Shown piece after piece: positions 48,855 through 58,777 of a stretch of DNA of 64,000 nucleotides (positions are counted from its first letter, which is position 1; each line of letters opens with the position of its first letter). Under the pieces are notes generated by a model. It ran no database searches and had not been told where the DNA came from. It worked only from the letters and a program-made list of their open reading frames with translations. The DNA comes from Enterococcus villorum (GTDB taxonomy: Bacteria; Bacillota; Bacilli; Lactobacillales; Enterococcaceae), in the NCBI RefSeq assembly GCF_007990225.1, contig NZ_BJWF01000002.1, forward strand, positions 124,001 to 188,000. Direction: 5' to 3'. Both the position numbers and the translations under genes were made by a program.

Positions 48855-48913
48855 GGGGAACGTGTTGTAATAGTAAATAAATAATGGATGATATTTAAGA
48901 GAAGAGGATTCAA

Positions 48914-50248
48914 ATGGAAAATCAAAGCAAATTGTATCATTTTGTTGGTATCAAAGGATCAGGTATGAGTTCCTTGGCACTTGTTTTACATGAACAAGGA
49001 TTAAAAGTACAAGGATCAGACATTGAAAAATATTTTTTTACACAAAGAGATTTAGAAAAAGCAAATATTAAAATCTTGCCTTTTAACGCAGAAAATGTGC
49101 AACCAGGGATGACAGTGATTGCTGGAAATGCTTTTCCAGATACGCACGAAGAAATTCAAAGAGCAAAAGAATTGGGCTTAGAAGTTGTTCGTTACCATGA
49201 TTTTATTGGCGATTTTATTCAAAACTATACAAGTATTGCTGTCACAGGATCCCATGGTAAAACAAGTACGACAGGTTTACTTTCACATATGTTGACAGGT
49301 ATCCGTCCAACAAGTTATTTGATTGGTGACGGTACTGGACATGGCGATCCTCAAGCGGAATTTTTTGCTTTTGAAGCATGCGAATATCGTCGTCACTTTT
49401 TAGCGTATTCCCCTGATTATGTCATTATGACAAATATTGATTTTGACCATCCTGACTACTATACAAGTATTGATGATGTGTTTACTGCCTTTCAAACAAT
49501 GGCACACCAAGTCAAAAAAGCCATTTTTGCTTATGGGGATGATGCTTATTTAAGAAAGTTACAAGCGGATGTGCCGATTTATTATTACGGATTATCGCCA
49601 GATGATGATATTCAAGCGCGAAATATTGAACGTACAACAACTGGGTCTGCTTTTGACGTATACCACAAAGATCAATTTGTTGGTCATTTCACCGTTCCAG
49701 CATTTGGCAAACACAATATTTTAAATTCATTAGGTGTGATTGCTGTTGCTTATTTTGAACATTTAGACCTTGAAGAAGTGGCAAAAGAAATGTTAACTTT
49801 CCCTGGTGTCAAACGCCGATTTAGTGAAAAAATTGTTGCTGATATGACGGTTGTTGATGATTATGCTCATCACCCAGCTGAAATCAAAGCAACGATTGAT
49901 GGTGCTCGTCAAAAATATCCTGATAAAGAAATTATTGCAGTCTTCCAACCACATACCTTTACACGTACCATTGCTTTGATGGATGAGTTTGCTGAAGCTC
50001 TTGATTTAGCAGACAAAGTTTATTTATGTGATATCTTTAGTTCTGCACGTGAAGAACAAGGCGATGTCAAAATCGAAGACCTTGGAAACAAAATTAAAAA
50101 AGGTGGACAAGTCATCAGTGAAGAAAATGTTTCACCGTTGCTTGATTACCATGAAGCAGTCATTATTTTTATGGGTGCAGGAGATGTTCAAAAATTCGAA
50201 CATGCATATGAAAAATTATTAAGTAACACAACCAAAAATGTTCTATAA
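48914..50248 (+). CDS. murC: UDP-N-acetylmuramate--L-alanine ligase MurC
   Basis: 444 residues. N-terminal nucleotide-sugar domain with [20 protein letters not shown]; central ATPase domain with P-loop [15 protein letters not shown] and [12 protein letters not shown]-terminal domain with [20 protein letters not shown]. It adds L-alanine to UDP-MurNAc, the first amino acid of the peptidoglycan stem, in the cytoplasm. It is monocistronic, with its own promoter and a terminator. Ribosome site AGAGGATT. Confidence 0.97.
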   Translation: MENQSKLYHFVGIKGSGMSSLALVLHEQGLKVQGSDIEKYFFTQRDLEKANIKILPFNAENVQPGMTVIAGNAFPDTHEEIQRAKELGLEVVRYHDFIGDFIQNYTSIAVTGSHGKTSTTGLLSHMLTGIRPTSYLIGDGTGHGDPQAEFFAFEACEYRRHFLAYSPDYVIMTNIDFDHPDYYTSIDDVFTAFQTMAHQVKKAIFAYGDDAYLRKLQADVPIYYYGLSPDDDIQARNIERTTTGSAFDVYHKDQFVGHFTVPAFGKHNILNSLGVIAVAYFEHLDLEEVAKEMLTFPGVKRRFSEKIVADMTVVDDYAHHPAEIKATIDGARQKYPDKEIIAVFQPHTFTRTIALMDEFAEALDLADKVYLCDIFSSAREEQGDVKIEDLGNKIKKGGQVISEENVSPLLDYHEAVIIFMGAGDVQKFEHAYEKLLSNTTKNVL

Positions 50249-50295
50249 ACGTTTTATCCGTTTAGCAAAATGTTTTTGAGCGCAAATAAATCAAG

Positions 50296-50345
50296 TGATC
50301 TCTATTTTGTTAAAGTAAAAAATTAGCAGATAGAGATCATTTTTA
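50296..50345 (+). terminator. Terminator after murC
   Basis: TGATCTCTAT (50296-50305) pairs with ATAGAGATCA (50330-50339), followed by TTTTT. The 24-base loop can pair further (TTTTGTTA region). Confidence 0.8.
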
Positions 50346-50534
50346 TACATAAATAAATATTTTTTCAATAAAAATATCTATTTTTATAAAAAAAGGATAA
50401 AATAACAAAATAAAATTTGGTATGTTTATTTTGTATTCCTTAAACTTTTTTCAATTGAGGGAATGGAACTTGCCTTTTTAAGGTGTTTTGGTACAATAAA
50501 TAGTGATTAATATATAAACTGGAGGGTTACTAAT

Positions 50535-51020
50535 TTGAACATAAGTAAACCACGTAAACTTGGAAAAACAATCAATGAACTAGAAGAAGGTGACTCGTTA
50601 TCTCTAACAGAATCAATTGAAGATAATCAATTGCTATTGTATTTAGGGCTAACGAATGATGCCAACCCATTATATATCCAACATGATTTTGCAAAAAATA
50701 CGGAATATCATCAACCAATCGTTCCTTCAGTCATGTTGATGGGGATTATAACAAGTGCCATTTCCAAACACTTACCTGGTCCTGGCTCCCATGTCGTTAA
50801 TTTTTCCGTGAATTTTATTGAACCAGTTTTCCATTACGAAACATTGACTTTTCAGTTTGAGGTCATCAAAGTAGACAAAATGAAAAACGTAGTGACAATT
50901 TCTGTTGAAGCATCAAATGGCGAAGAAAGAAGAGTCTTAGATGCAGTAGTTCTGGTTCAACCGCCGTTAGAACTAAAAACAGAAAGCGTACTTGAAAGTG
51001 AAGGTGAATCATATGAATAA
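50535..51020 (+). CDS. MaoC-like hydratase/dehydratase domain protein
   Basis: 161 residues, one hotdog-fold MaoC domain. The segment LYLGLTNDANPLYIQHDFAKN holds the usual hydratase Asp and the N-P-L-Y variant of the H-P-x-H loop. No assigned substrate. It starts at TTG (50535), 8 bases after GGAGGG; no ATG lies near. The stop overlaps the next gene by 8 bases. Confidence 0.85.
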   Translation: MNISKPRKLGKTINELEEGDSLSLTESIEDNQLLLYLGLTNDANPLYIQHDFAKNTEYHQPIVPSVMLMGIITSAISKHLPGPGSHVVNFSVNFIEPVFHYETLTFQFEVIKVDKMKNVVTISVEASNGEERRVLDAVVLVQPPLELKTESVLESEGESYE

Positions 51021-51696
51021 TCAAGGAACAGTTACATCAGGAATCAATCAATTTTATGCAAAGGTTTATGGCTTTTTAGGTGGGGGATTGGCGATAAGTG
51101 CGGTGATTTCTTATCTGGCGTTGCAAGTTTATCCGCAACAAGTCTTTACATTTATCCGCAACTTTCCATTAGGATTTACAGGACTTTGGCTCATCGAATT
51201 GATCTTAGTTGTTGTTCTTGGAGTCAAAGCAGCAAAGAACCCAAGTTTAGCAATCGGTGGATTTATTGCTTACTCTATCTTAAATGGTTTAACATTAGCC
51301 GTTACTCTTGCTTGGTACGACATTGGTAGTATTACAAAAGCCTTTATCACAGCAACTGGCATGTTCTTAGGAATGTCATTAGTGGGTGTATTCACTAAAA
51401 AAGACTTGAGTGGCGTAGGTCGTGCAGGGATGGCTGCGTTGATCGGTGTGATTATCGCAATGATCCTGAATGTGTTTATCTTAAGAAGTAGTGCGGTAGA
51501 ATTATTTATTTCACTTCTTCTTGTGGTAATCTTTGCTGGTATCACCGCCTATGATAACCAAAAAATCCGCACAGTTTATCTGCAATCAAATGGATCCGCT
51601 CATAGCGGAATTGCCGTTTTCTTGGCGTTACAACTTTATCTTGATTTCATCAACTTATTCTTAGCGTTCTTAAGAATTTTTGGTAGAAACAATTAA
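51013..51696 (+). CDS. Bax inhibitor-1 / YccA (TMBIM) family membrane protein
   Basis: 227 residues and seven membrane helices. The family segment AYDNQKIRTVY near the C-terminus contains the conserved Asp pair region, and the protein ends FLRIFGRNN. Bacterial members (YetJ, YccA) are Ca2+ leak channels or FtsH-interacting proteins. The start is ATG at 51013 with AAGGTGAATC upstream; it overlaps the MaoC gene. A strong terminator follows. Confidence 0.93.
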   Translation: MNNQGTVTSGINQFYAKVYGFLGGGLAISAVISYLALQVYPQQVFTFIRNFPLGFTGLWLIELILVVVLGVKAAKNPSLAIGGFIAYSILNGLTLAVTLAWYDIGSITKAFITATGMFLGMSLVGVFTKKDLSGVGRAGMAALIGVIIAMILNVFILRSSAVELFISLLLVVIFAGITAYDNQKIRTVYLQSNGSAHSGIAVFLALQLYLDFINLFLAFLRIFGRNN

Positions 51697-51728
51697 GTCG
51701 CATAATATGTATAATCGAAGCAACGTTT

Positions 51729-51767
51729 AAAGAGTGAAAAGTTCAAATGCTTTTCACTCTTTTTTTG
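51729..51767 (+). terminator. Terminator after Bax-inhibitor gene
   Basis: AAAGAGTGAAAAG and CTTTTCACTCTTT form a perfect 13-bp stem with an 8-base loop, ending in a T run. Confidence 0.95.
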
Positions 51768-51860
51768 TTTCATAAATATTGTTTTGCGTGTTTTTCTTTT
51801 CGCTTTCCTCCGTATTCTTTGTTAGAATGGATAAGAACTTTACAGTAAGGAGTTAAGCAA

Positions 51861-54506
51861 ATGACAAAAAATAAATTATTACTTGTAGATGGAAATAGTG
51901 TGGCCTTTCGTGCATTTTTTGCTTTACACAATTCATTAGAGCGATTTAAAAATCGAAATGGATTGCATACAAATGCTATCTATGCGTTTAACACGATGTT
52001 TGAAAATGTCATGCAAAAAGAACAACCCACGCATGTGCTTGTTGCATTTGATGCAGGAAAAACGACTTTTCGAACAGAAATGTATGCCCAATACAAGGGA
52101 GGACGTTCCAAAACACCTGGAGAGTTTAAAGAGCAGATGCCTTATATTCGTGAATTATTAACAGGCTTAGGTGTAAAATATTACGAACTACCAAACTATG
52201 AAGCCGATGACATCATTGGGACATTAGCTGAAAAAGTTAATAAAGAAGAATTTGATGTGGTTGTTTTATCAGGCGATCGCGATTTGACTCAATTGGCAAG
52301 TAAAGAAGTCAAAGTCGACATTACTGTCAAAGGTGTCAGTGACATCGAAAGTTACACCCCTGAACATGTCGCTGAAAAATATGATGGATTAGAACCCAAG
52401 CAGATTATCGACATAAAAGGACTCGCAGGAGATGCATCAGATAATATTCCAGGCGTAACGAAAATCGGTGAAAAAACCGCCATCAAATTATTAAAAGAGT
52501 ATGGGTCTGTTGAAGGAATTTATGAACACATTGATGAAATGAAGCAAAGCAAAATGAAAGAAAATTTAATCAATGATAAAGAGCAAGCATTCTTATCTAA
52601 AAAATTAGCTACGATCAATACAGATGCTCCGGTGGAAGTTTCCATTGAAGGGTTGAAGTATGAAGGAAAAAATCTAGAAAAATTAATCACTTTCTATAAA
52701 GAAATGGACTTCAAACAATTTCTTTCAAAATTGGATGTTGTTGAAGAAGAAGTAAAAATGGAAGATATCTTATTTGAAGTTGTCCATGAATTTCATGAGG
52801 ACATGTTTACCACGGATATGGCTTTATACGTGGAAATGATGGGGGATAATTATCACACAGAAGATATCGTTGGTGTCGCTTGGGGCACAAACAAGAAAAT
52901 TTATGTGACAAATGATTTAGGGATTTTTGAAAATGATGCATTTTACTCTTGGTTAGCTGACCCTAATCGATTAAAAAAAGTGTATGATGCGAAACGGACC
53001 TATGTTGCATTGAACCGTTATACGACAAAAACCAAAGGAATCGACTTTGATGTATTACTTGGCGCATACTTACTGGATACAAATGAGAAAAGCACAGATA
53101 TTGAAGGAATTGCTGCGCATTACGGCTATCATGAAGTCCATTCAGATGAAGTGGTTTATGGAAAAGGTGCGAAAAAAGGTTTGCCGGCAGACGAAGAAGC
53201 TTTCTTTGCTCATCTTGCGAGAAAAGTAGCCGCTATTAATGTTTTGACCCCACAATTAAGCAAAGAGTTAGAAGAAAAAAATCAAATGGAACTTTTCCGG
53301 CAAATGGAATTACCACTTTCCATCATCCTTGCTGAAATGGAAATCACCGGAATCAAAGTCGATGCTTCACGTTTACAAGAAATGAAAATTGAATTTTCTG
53401 AACGTCTAAAAGAAATCGAGCAAATTATTTATAAAGAAGCAGGAGAAACCTTTAATTTAAATTCACCAAAACAGCTAGGGGTCATTTTATTCGAAAAAAT
53501 GGGTCTACCAGTAATTAAAAAAACAAAAACGGGGTATTCAACTGCCGTGGATGTCTTAGAACAGCTAAGAGAACAAGCACCCATTGTGGATGATATTCTC
53601 ACTTATCGTCAAATTGCGAAAATTCAGTCGACATATGTTGAAGGATTGCTGAAAGTGATTCAATCAGATGGGAAAGTCCATACGAGATATATTCAAACCT
53701 TAACACAAACTGGACGCTTAAGTTCCGTTGACCCAAACTTACAAAACATTCCGATTCGATTGGACGAAGGGCGAAAAATCCGCCAAGCGTTTGTTCCAAG
53801 AGAAAAAGATTGGCTCATTTATTCTTCTGACTACTCTCAAATTGAATTACGTGTACTTGCTCATATTTCGAATGATGAGCATCTAAAAGCCGCCTTTCTT
53901 GAAGGGCAAGACATCCATGCAAGTACGGCCATGCGAGTTTTTGGTATTGAGAAGGCGGAAGATGTGACACCAAATATGCGTCGCCAAGCGAAAGCTGTTA
54001 ATTTTGGAATTGTTTATGGTATCTCTGATTACGGCTTGTCACAAAATCTAGGAATCACAAGAAAAGCAGCTCAACAATATATTGATACCTATTTTGAAAA
54101 ATATCCAGGTGTAAAGGAATATATGGAGCGAATTGTTCGGCAAGCTAAAGATCAAGGATTTGTTGAAACTCTTTATCATCGTCGTCGTTACTTACCAGAT
54201 ATCAATTCTAGAAACTATAATATCCGTTCGTTTGCAGAAAGAACAGCCATCAATACACCAATTCAAGGAAGTGCAGCAGACATTCTCAAGATTGCGATGA
54301 TTGAATTAAATAAACGTTTAAAAGAAGAAAAGCTTGAAGCGACGATGCTCTTACAAGTACACGATGAGTTAGTCTTTGAAGTGCCTGAAAAAGAGTTAGA
54401 AACATTGGATAAGTTAGTCAGTGAAGTCATGGAAAATGCAGTTTCCTTACATGTACCATTGATTACTGATAGCAGTTGGGGAAAAACATGGTATGAAGCA
54501 AAATAA
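51861..54506 (+). CDS. polA: DNA polymerase I
   Basis: 881 residues. The 5'-3' exonuclease domain (1-290) has LLVDGNSVAFRAFFA, YEADDIIGTLA, VVVLSGDRDLTQL and a helix-hairpin-helix. The middle 3'-5' exonuclease-like domain lacks the DxE motif (ALYVEMM), as in Bst-type enzymes, so proofreading is absent. The polymerase domain has motif A YSSDYSQIELRVLAHIS, motif B RRQAKAVNFGIVYG and motif C LQVHDELVFEVP. It serves Okazaki fragment processing and repair. mutM follows 49 bases on. Ribosome site AAGGAG. Confidence 0.97.
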   Translation: MTKNKLLLVDGNSVAFRAFFALHNSLERFKNRNGLHTNAIYAFNTMFENVMQKEQPTHVLVAFDAGKTTFRTEMYAQYKGGRSKTPGEFKEQMPYIRELLTGLGVKYYELPNYEADDIIGTLAEKVNKEEFDVVVLSGDRDLTQLASKEVKVDITVKGVSDIESYTPEHVAEKYDGLEPKQIIDIKGLAGDASDNIPGVTKIGEKTAIKLLKEYGSVEGIYEHIDEMKQSKMKENLINDKEQAFLSKKLATINTDAPVEVSIEGLKYEGKNLEKLITFYKEMDFKQFLSKLDVVEEEVKMEDILFEVVHEFHEDMFTTDMALYVEMMGDNYHTEDIVGVAWGTNKKIYVTNDLGIFENDAFYSWLADPNRLKKVYDAKRTYVALNRYTTKTKGIDFDVLLGAYLLDTNEKSTDIEGIAAHYGYHEVHSDEVVYGKGAKKGLPADEEAFFAHLARKVAAINVLTPQLSKELEEKNQMELFRQMELPLSIILAEMEITGIKVDASRLQEMKIEFSERLKEIEQIIYKEAGETFNLNSPKQLGVILFEKMGLPVIKKTKTGYSTAVDVLEQLREQAPIVDDILTYRQIAKIQSTYVEGLLKVIQSDGKVHTRYIQTLTQTGRLSSVDPNLQNIPIRLDEGRKIRQAFVPREKDWLIYSSDYSQIELRVLAHISNDEHLKAAFLEGQDIHASTAMRVFGIEKAEDVTPNMRRQAKAVNFGIVYGISDYGLSQNLGITRKAAQQYIDTYFEKYPGVKEYMERIVRQAKDQGFVETLYHRRRYLPDINSRNYNIRSFAERTAINTPIQGSAADILKIAMIELNKRLKEEKLEATMLLQVHDELVFEVPEKELETLDKLVSEVMENAVSLHVPLITDSSWGKTWYEAK

Positions 54507-54555
54507 TAAAACAGCACAGTTAGTGAATCAGAACAAATAAAACGAAGGTGAAAAA

Positions 54556-55392
54556 ATGCCAGAACTACCAGAAGTCGAAACAGTTCGTAAAGGACTAACA
54601 CGTTTAGTGACAGGAAAAAAAATCAAAAAAATGCAAGTCTTATGGCCAAAAATTGTGGAGCAACCAGAAGCCCCGATTTTTGAAGCTTCATTAATAGGAG
54701 AAGAAATTGAATCCATTGACCGCAGAGGGAAATTTTTAATCTTTCACTTAAGCCATTATGAGCTGATATCCCATTTGAGAATGGAAGGAAAATATCAGTT
54801 TGTTGAAAAAAATGAGCTCATTGATAAACATACTCATATCATTTTTTTCTTTGAAGATGGAAGCCAGCTTCGCTATCATGATGTACGAAAATTTGGTCGC
54901 ATGACCTTGGTTGAAAAAGGGGCAAGTGCTACTTATAAAGGAATCATGAAATTAGGACCAGAACCATTACCGGATCAATTTTTATTAGACGGATTTAGTC
55001 TAGGATTACAAAAGTCACATAAAGCAATCAAACCATTGCTGTTGGAACAAAAATTAGTCACGGGTTTAGGAAATATCTATGTAGATGAAGCTTTGTGGGA
55101 AGCCAAAATTCACCCTGAACAACCTGCGAATACGCTAAAATCAAAAGAAATTGAGTTGTTAAGAAAATCAATTATTGATGTCTTATCACGAGCAATCGAA
55201 GCAGGAGGAACAACTATCAGAAGTTACTTGAATGCATTAGGTGAATCAGGGAACTTTCAAGTGGCTTTACATGTTTATGGACAAACAGGAAAACCATGTA
55301 TTCGTTGTCATACGCCAATCGTTAAAACCAAAGTAGCGCAAAGGGGGACGCACTATTGTCCAAATTGCCAAAAACTAAGAATCAAAAAGTAG
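54556..55392 (+). CDS. mutM: Formamidopyrimidine-DNA glycosylase
   Basis: 278 residues. N-terminal PELPEVETVR with catalytic Pro2 and Glu3; conserved LGNIYVDEALWEAKIHP; C-terminal zinc finger CIRCHTPI ... GTHYCPNCQ. It excises 8-oxoguanine and formamidopyrimidines and nicks the site. It lies in the common polA-mutM-coaE order. The stop overlaps the coaE start by 37 bases. Confidence 0.97.
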   Translation: MPELPEVETVRKGLTRLVTGKKIKKMQVLWPKIVEQPEAPIFEASLIGEEIESIDRRGKFLIFHLSHYELISHLRMEGKYQFVEKNELIDKHTHIIFFFEDGSQLRYHDVRKFGRMTLVEKGASATYKGIMKLGPEPLPDQFLLDGFSLGLQKSHKAIKPLLLEQKLVTGLGNIYVDEALWEAKIHPEQPANTLKSKEIELLRKSIIDVLSRAIEAGGTTIRSYLNALGESGNFQVALHVYGQTGKPCIRCHTPIVKTKVAQRGTHYCPNCQKLRIKK

Positions 55393-55982
55393 GTTATGTG
55401 CTAGGTTTAACCGGAGGAATTGCAACTGGGAAAAGTACCGCAGCTGCCGTATTTCTTAAGCATGGCATACCAGTGATTGATGGAGATATTATTGCAAGAG
55501 AGGTAGTTGAACCCAATACGCAAGGACTAAGAAGCTTAGTTCAAGAGTTTGGGGAAGCGATCCTTAAAAAAGATGGGACACTTGACCGAGGTGCGTTAGC
55601 GAAGATTGTTTTTTATTCAGATAGACGGCGAAAAAAACTTGACCAACTACTAGACCCATTTATCCGTCATGCGATCAAAGAGCAAATTAGGGAGAAAAAA
55701 GCAAACTATCCATTAGTCGTTGTAGACATCCCTTTGCTATTTGAAGGACATTATGAAGAGGAAGTGGACGCTGTAGCAGTTGTCTATCTTCCTGAAGACC
55801 TCCAATTACAACGGTTAATGAAAAGAAACCAGTTGTCCTACGAAGAAGCTACCCAAAGAATCCAAAGTCAGTTATCAATTGAAGAGAAAAAAGAACGGGC
55901 AGATATCATTTTTGATAATCGTGGAAGTAAAGAAGAACTGACGCAGCAAATCGAAAATTGGTTAGCAGATTTTCGTTTGTAA
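55356..55982 (+). CDS. coaE: Dephospho-CoA kinase
   Basis: 208 residues. P-loop LGLTGGIATGKST, then VIDGDIIAREV, DIPLLFEG and a closing DIIFDNRGSKEEL. Final step of coenzyme A synthesis. The start is the TTG at 55356, inside mutM and 9 bases after AAAGGGGG. Later in-frame starts (e.g. GTG at 55398) would cut close to the P-loop, so the TTG is preferred. Confidence 0.94.
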   Translation: MSKLPKTKNQKVGYVLGLTGGIATGKSTAAAVFLKHGIPVIDGDIIAREVVEPNTQGLRSLVQEFGEAILKKDGTLDRGALAKIVFYSDRRRKKLDQLLDPFIRHAIKEQIREKKANYPLVVVDIPLLFEGHYEEEVDAVAVVYLPEDLQLQRLMKRNQLSYEEATQRIQSQLSIEEKKERADIIFDNRGSKEELTQQIENWLADFRL

Positions 55983-56104
55983 GTGAAAGCACTCACCTCA
56001 TATGGATAATAAAGCGAATGAATTGGGAACGTTCATTAAACGATTTCTTTGAGTATATTCAGATATTTTGCTATGCTGAATATAAAGAAAAGAGGGGAAT
56101 TGTT

Positions 56105-56437
56105 ATGGGGACTTTTAAAAATCAAAAAGATAAAATCGTAGGTTCAGCAAAAGAAAAAATTGGTGAAATGTTGAATAAAGATGAATTGATTGATGAAGGA
56201 CGTGCACAATCAGAAGTTGCAAAAGAAAATGATGAACGCTACCAAGCAAGAATCAATGAACTAGAAGACCAACAGGCAGAAAAAGAAGCCAAAGAACAAG
56301 ACCTGACGCAAGAACGCCACAAAGAAGATCCTACGCATAAAAAAACGCCACTTCCAGAAGCAGATCATATTCCTGAACAACAAAAAATTGATGAGCAACG
56401 GATGAAGCATTATACAGGAATCGAAGAAAAACTTTAA
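56105..56437 (+). CDS. CsbD-like stress protein with charged tail
   Basis: 110 residues. The first 60 residues fit the CsbD family (KDKIVGSAKEKIGEMLNKDEL); the rest is a highly charged E/Q/K-rich tail with a conserved-looking end (HKKTPLPEADHIPEQQKIDE). Family members are general-stress induced, with unknown function. The start is ATG at 56105 after AGAGGGGAA; upstream in-frame codons have no ribosome site. Confidence 0.85.
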   Translation: MGTFKNQKDKIVGSAKEKIGEMLNKDELIDEGRAQSEVAKENDERYQARINELEDQQAEKEAKEQDLTQERHKEDPTHKKTPLPEADHIPEQQKIDEQRMKHYTGIEEKL

Positions 56438-56883
56438 GCAATCTAATGCTTTAAAAGTGGCACGAAGTAACCGTAAGAAACTAGACATTTAGCTGGTTTC
56501 TTACGGTTACTTTTTCTTTGTTTGTCAATTATTACATTTTTTGTTCTCATTTCTTACCTCATGTTTAAAAAGTCAAGCGCTATTTTTTGATATTTAAGAC
56601 AAATTAGGTAAACATATAGAAAAAAATGTTTTTCTACAGGGGAATTTTACATAGCAGAGTCGCATGAAGGAATTGTTTCATGTTATAATACAACTAGTTG
56701 CAGATGGAAATATTTTTTATGAAAATAAGCGACAATGAGAAAAGAATACCTTTTGCGTAACTATTAGTGTATATCATTTATCAATAAAAATTGAATAGAA
56801 TAAATAACTATTGAGTTTATTTAAGATATGTAACAAATATTTGATTTTAAGAAGTAAATTACTCCTATGAAGAGGTGAAAAAA
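56438..56883. other. Intergenic region upstream of nrdR
   Basis: 446 bases. It contains the terminator at 56465-56515 and an extended -10 promoter TGTTATAAT (56681-56689), which would give a leader of about 190 bases for nrdR-dnaB-dnaI. I see no gene and no recognised RNA element in the leader. Confidence 0.55.
56465..56515 (+). terminator. Terminator after CsbD-like gene
   Basis: AAGTAACCGTAAGAAAC and GTTTCTTACGGTTACTT form a perfect 17-bp stem with a 14-base loop, then TTT. Confidence 0.95.
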
Positions 56884-57357
56884 ATGAGATGTCCGAGATG
56901 TCAACACAATAATTCTCGTGTAATCGATAGTCGTCAAGCCGATGATGGACGGGCGATAAGAAGAAGAAGAGAATGTGAGAACTGCTCTTTTCGCTTTACT
57001 ACATTTGAAAGAATTGAAGCAACGCCTTTACTAGTCATCAAAAAAAATGGAGAGCGAGAAGAATTTAATCGCGACAAAATTTTAAGGGGATTGATTCGTT
57101 CTGCGGAAAAAAGACCGGTTGCTATGGAACAAATGGAACAAATCGTTAACCATGTCGAAAATCGGGTGAGAAGTCTTGGCGAAAACGAAGTATCGACGAC
57201 TTTGATTGGGGAATACGTCATGGAGGATTTAGTCAACCTGGATGAAATTGCCTACATTCGTTTTGCTAGTGTTTACCGTCAATTTAAAGATATGTCTGTT
57301 TTCTTAAAAGAATTGCAAGATATTGTGGATAAAGCCAAAGAAAATAATAAAGAATAA
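56884..57357 (+). CDS. nrdR: Transcriptional repressor NrdR
   Basis: 157 residues. Zinc ribbon ([17 protein letters not shown] ... [13 protein letters not shown]) followed by an ATP-cone ([20 protein letters not shown]). It represses ribonucleotide reductase genes according to ATP/dATP level. The start is ATG at 56884 after AGAGGTGA. First gene of the usual nrdR-dnaB-dnaI cluster. Confidence 0.97.
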   Translation: MRCPRCQHNNSRVIDSRQADDGRAIRRRRECENCSFRFTTFERIEATPLLVIKKNGEREEFNRDKILRGLIRSAEKRPVAMEQMEQIVNHVENRVRSLGENEVSTTLIGEYVMEDLVNLDEIAYIRFASVYRQFKDMSVFLKELQDIVDKAKENNKE

Positions 57358-57397
57358 ATTAAAAAAAACAAAATGAAGTAAAAGGAGGCCAATTTCC

Positions 57398-58777
57398 TTG
57401 GACAATGCATGGAAAGAGCTTCAACCTAAGAATATCTACCAAGGAAGAAAAAGCTATCCTCTTAAGGAAGATGGGAAAACGTCTTTACTGTACCTATACC
57501 AACCTTTAATCGGTAGCGAAGCCTTAAGCCTGTATTTTACTCTTCTATCAGAAATTCCTTTACAACATGGAGAAGGAACGGAAGGATTACATGCTGATCT
57601 TTTAAGTAGCTTGAATTGCGGATTGCCACAATTTTATGAAGCACGTAAAAAATTAGAAGGAATCGGGCTATTAGATGTTTTTTACAAAGAAGACCCTAGC
57701 TTAGGTTCTTGTTTTATCTATGAACTATTAGAGCCTATGGAACCTTTTGCTTTTTTCAAAGATCATGTGCTTGCTTTTTTGTTATTGGAAAAAGTAGGGC
57801 AAAGAAGATTTGATCAGTTGATCCAATTATTTCAACCCAAACAGTTTTCAACAAATGGTTATCAAAAAATGACTAAAAAGTTTTTGGATGTTTATCGCTT
57901 TAGTGAAGAGACATATGCGGCTGATCAAGAAAAAATTGAACAAATGCAGGATTCGTTTACTCAACCAAGCGTGAAGTCAGTCCTAAATAAAGAGGAACAA
58001 GCTTCTTTAGATTGGCACTTTTTAACTGATTGGCTCACAAAAAAACATATTCCAACGATAGATCCTGCATTGAAAGAACAATTAACCATGTATCATCTTC
58101 TTTATGGTTTTGATGAATTAACTCTAGGGGAATGGGTTGTTCAGGCTTATGACTTTTCTGCTCAAGAAGTCTCCTTAAAAGAACTTCAACGTTTGATTTT
58201 AACCAAACAACAGTATAAGAAAACTAGTCAGCCAGAAAATGTAGCAACCACGGTTAAGAGCGAAACAAAAGCGCCTGTACCAACTTTGACAAATGCAGCT
58301 CTACAATTAATAACAGAAGCCAAGAGTATTCCACCTATGAAATATTTAGAGGCACTAAAACAAGAAAAAGGTGGTTATGTTTCGAAACAAGAGACTTGGT
58401 TACTCCAAGAGTTGGTTTCACGATCAGGTCTTTCAAATAGCGTGATCAATGTCTTGATTAACTATGTTCTTGTCATCAAAGGTCACTCAAGTTTGACAGC
58501 CAATTATGTAAATACGATTGCCAATGAATGGGCTCAAAAGAAAGTATCAACACCAGAAGAGGCCGTGGAACATATACGTAAAATCAGCAGTAAAGCAACT
58601 CAAACAGCTAATAAACCAAAACAAACGTATGCTACTAATCGCCGTAACGTTCGCCGAGAAAAACTGCCAGATTGGGTCAATCAACCAAAAGAAGAGAAAA
58701 AGATCAGTAGTGAGAAAAAAGAAGAGATTGAAAGACGTTTCAAAGAATATTTCGCTAAAAAGGAGGGAGATAGCTAA
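57398..58777 (+). CDS. dnaB: Replication initiation/restart protein DnaB (Firmicutes type)
   Basis: 459 residues with DnaB/DnaD-type domains: an N-terminal winged-helix region, then a DDBH2-like C-terminal domain (SGLSNSVINVLINYVL, ANYVNTIANEWAQKKV) and a basic tail. It loads the DnaC helicase together with DnaD and DnaI; it is not the E. coli DnaB helicase. It starts at TTG (57398), 9 bases after AAAGGAGG. The stop overlaps the dnaI start as TAATG. Confidence 0.93.
   Translation: MDNAWKELQPKNIYQGRKSYPLKEDGKTSLLYLYQPLIGSEALSLYFTLLSEIPLQHGEGTEGLHADLLSSLNCGLPQFYEARKKLEGIGLLDVFYKEDPSLGSCFIYELLEPMEPFAFFKDHVLAFLLLEKVGQRRFDQLIQLFQPKQFSTNGYQKMTKKFLDVYRFSEETYAADQEKIEQMQDSFTQPSVKSVLNKEEQASLDWHFLTDWLTKKHIPTIDPALKEQLTMYHLLYGFDELTLGEWVVQAYDFSAQEVSLKELQRLILTKQQYKKTSQPENVATTVKSETKAPVPTLTNAALQLITEAKSIPPMKYLEALKQEKGGYVSKQETWLLQELVSRSGLSNSVINVLINYVLVIKGHSSLTANYVNTIANEWAQKKVSTPEEAVEHIRKISSKATQTANKPKQTYATNRRNVRREKLPDWVNQPKEEKKISSEKKEEIERRFKEYFAKKEGDS

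Noticed and set aside
51861-54506. Loss of proofreading motif in DNA polymerase I
   Set aside because: The inactive 3'-5' exonuclease domain is usual for Pol I of Gram-positive bacteria.
55356-55392. mutM-coaE overlap as a frameshifted fusion
   Set aside because: Both proteins are complete with intact ends, and coaE has its own ribosome site; this is ordinary translational coupling.
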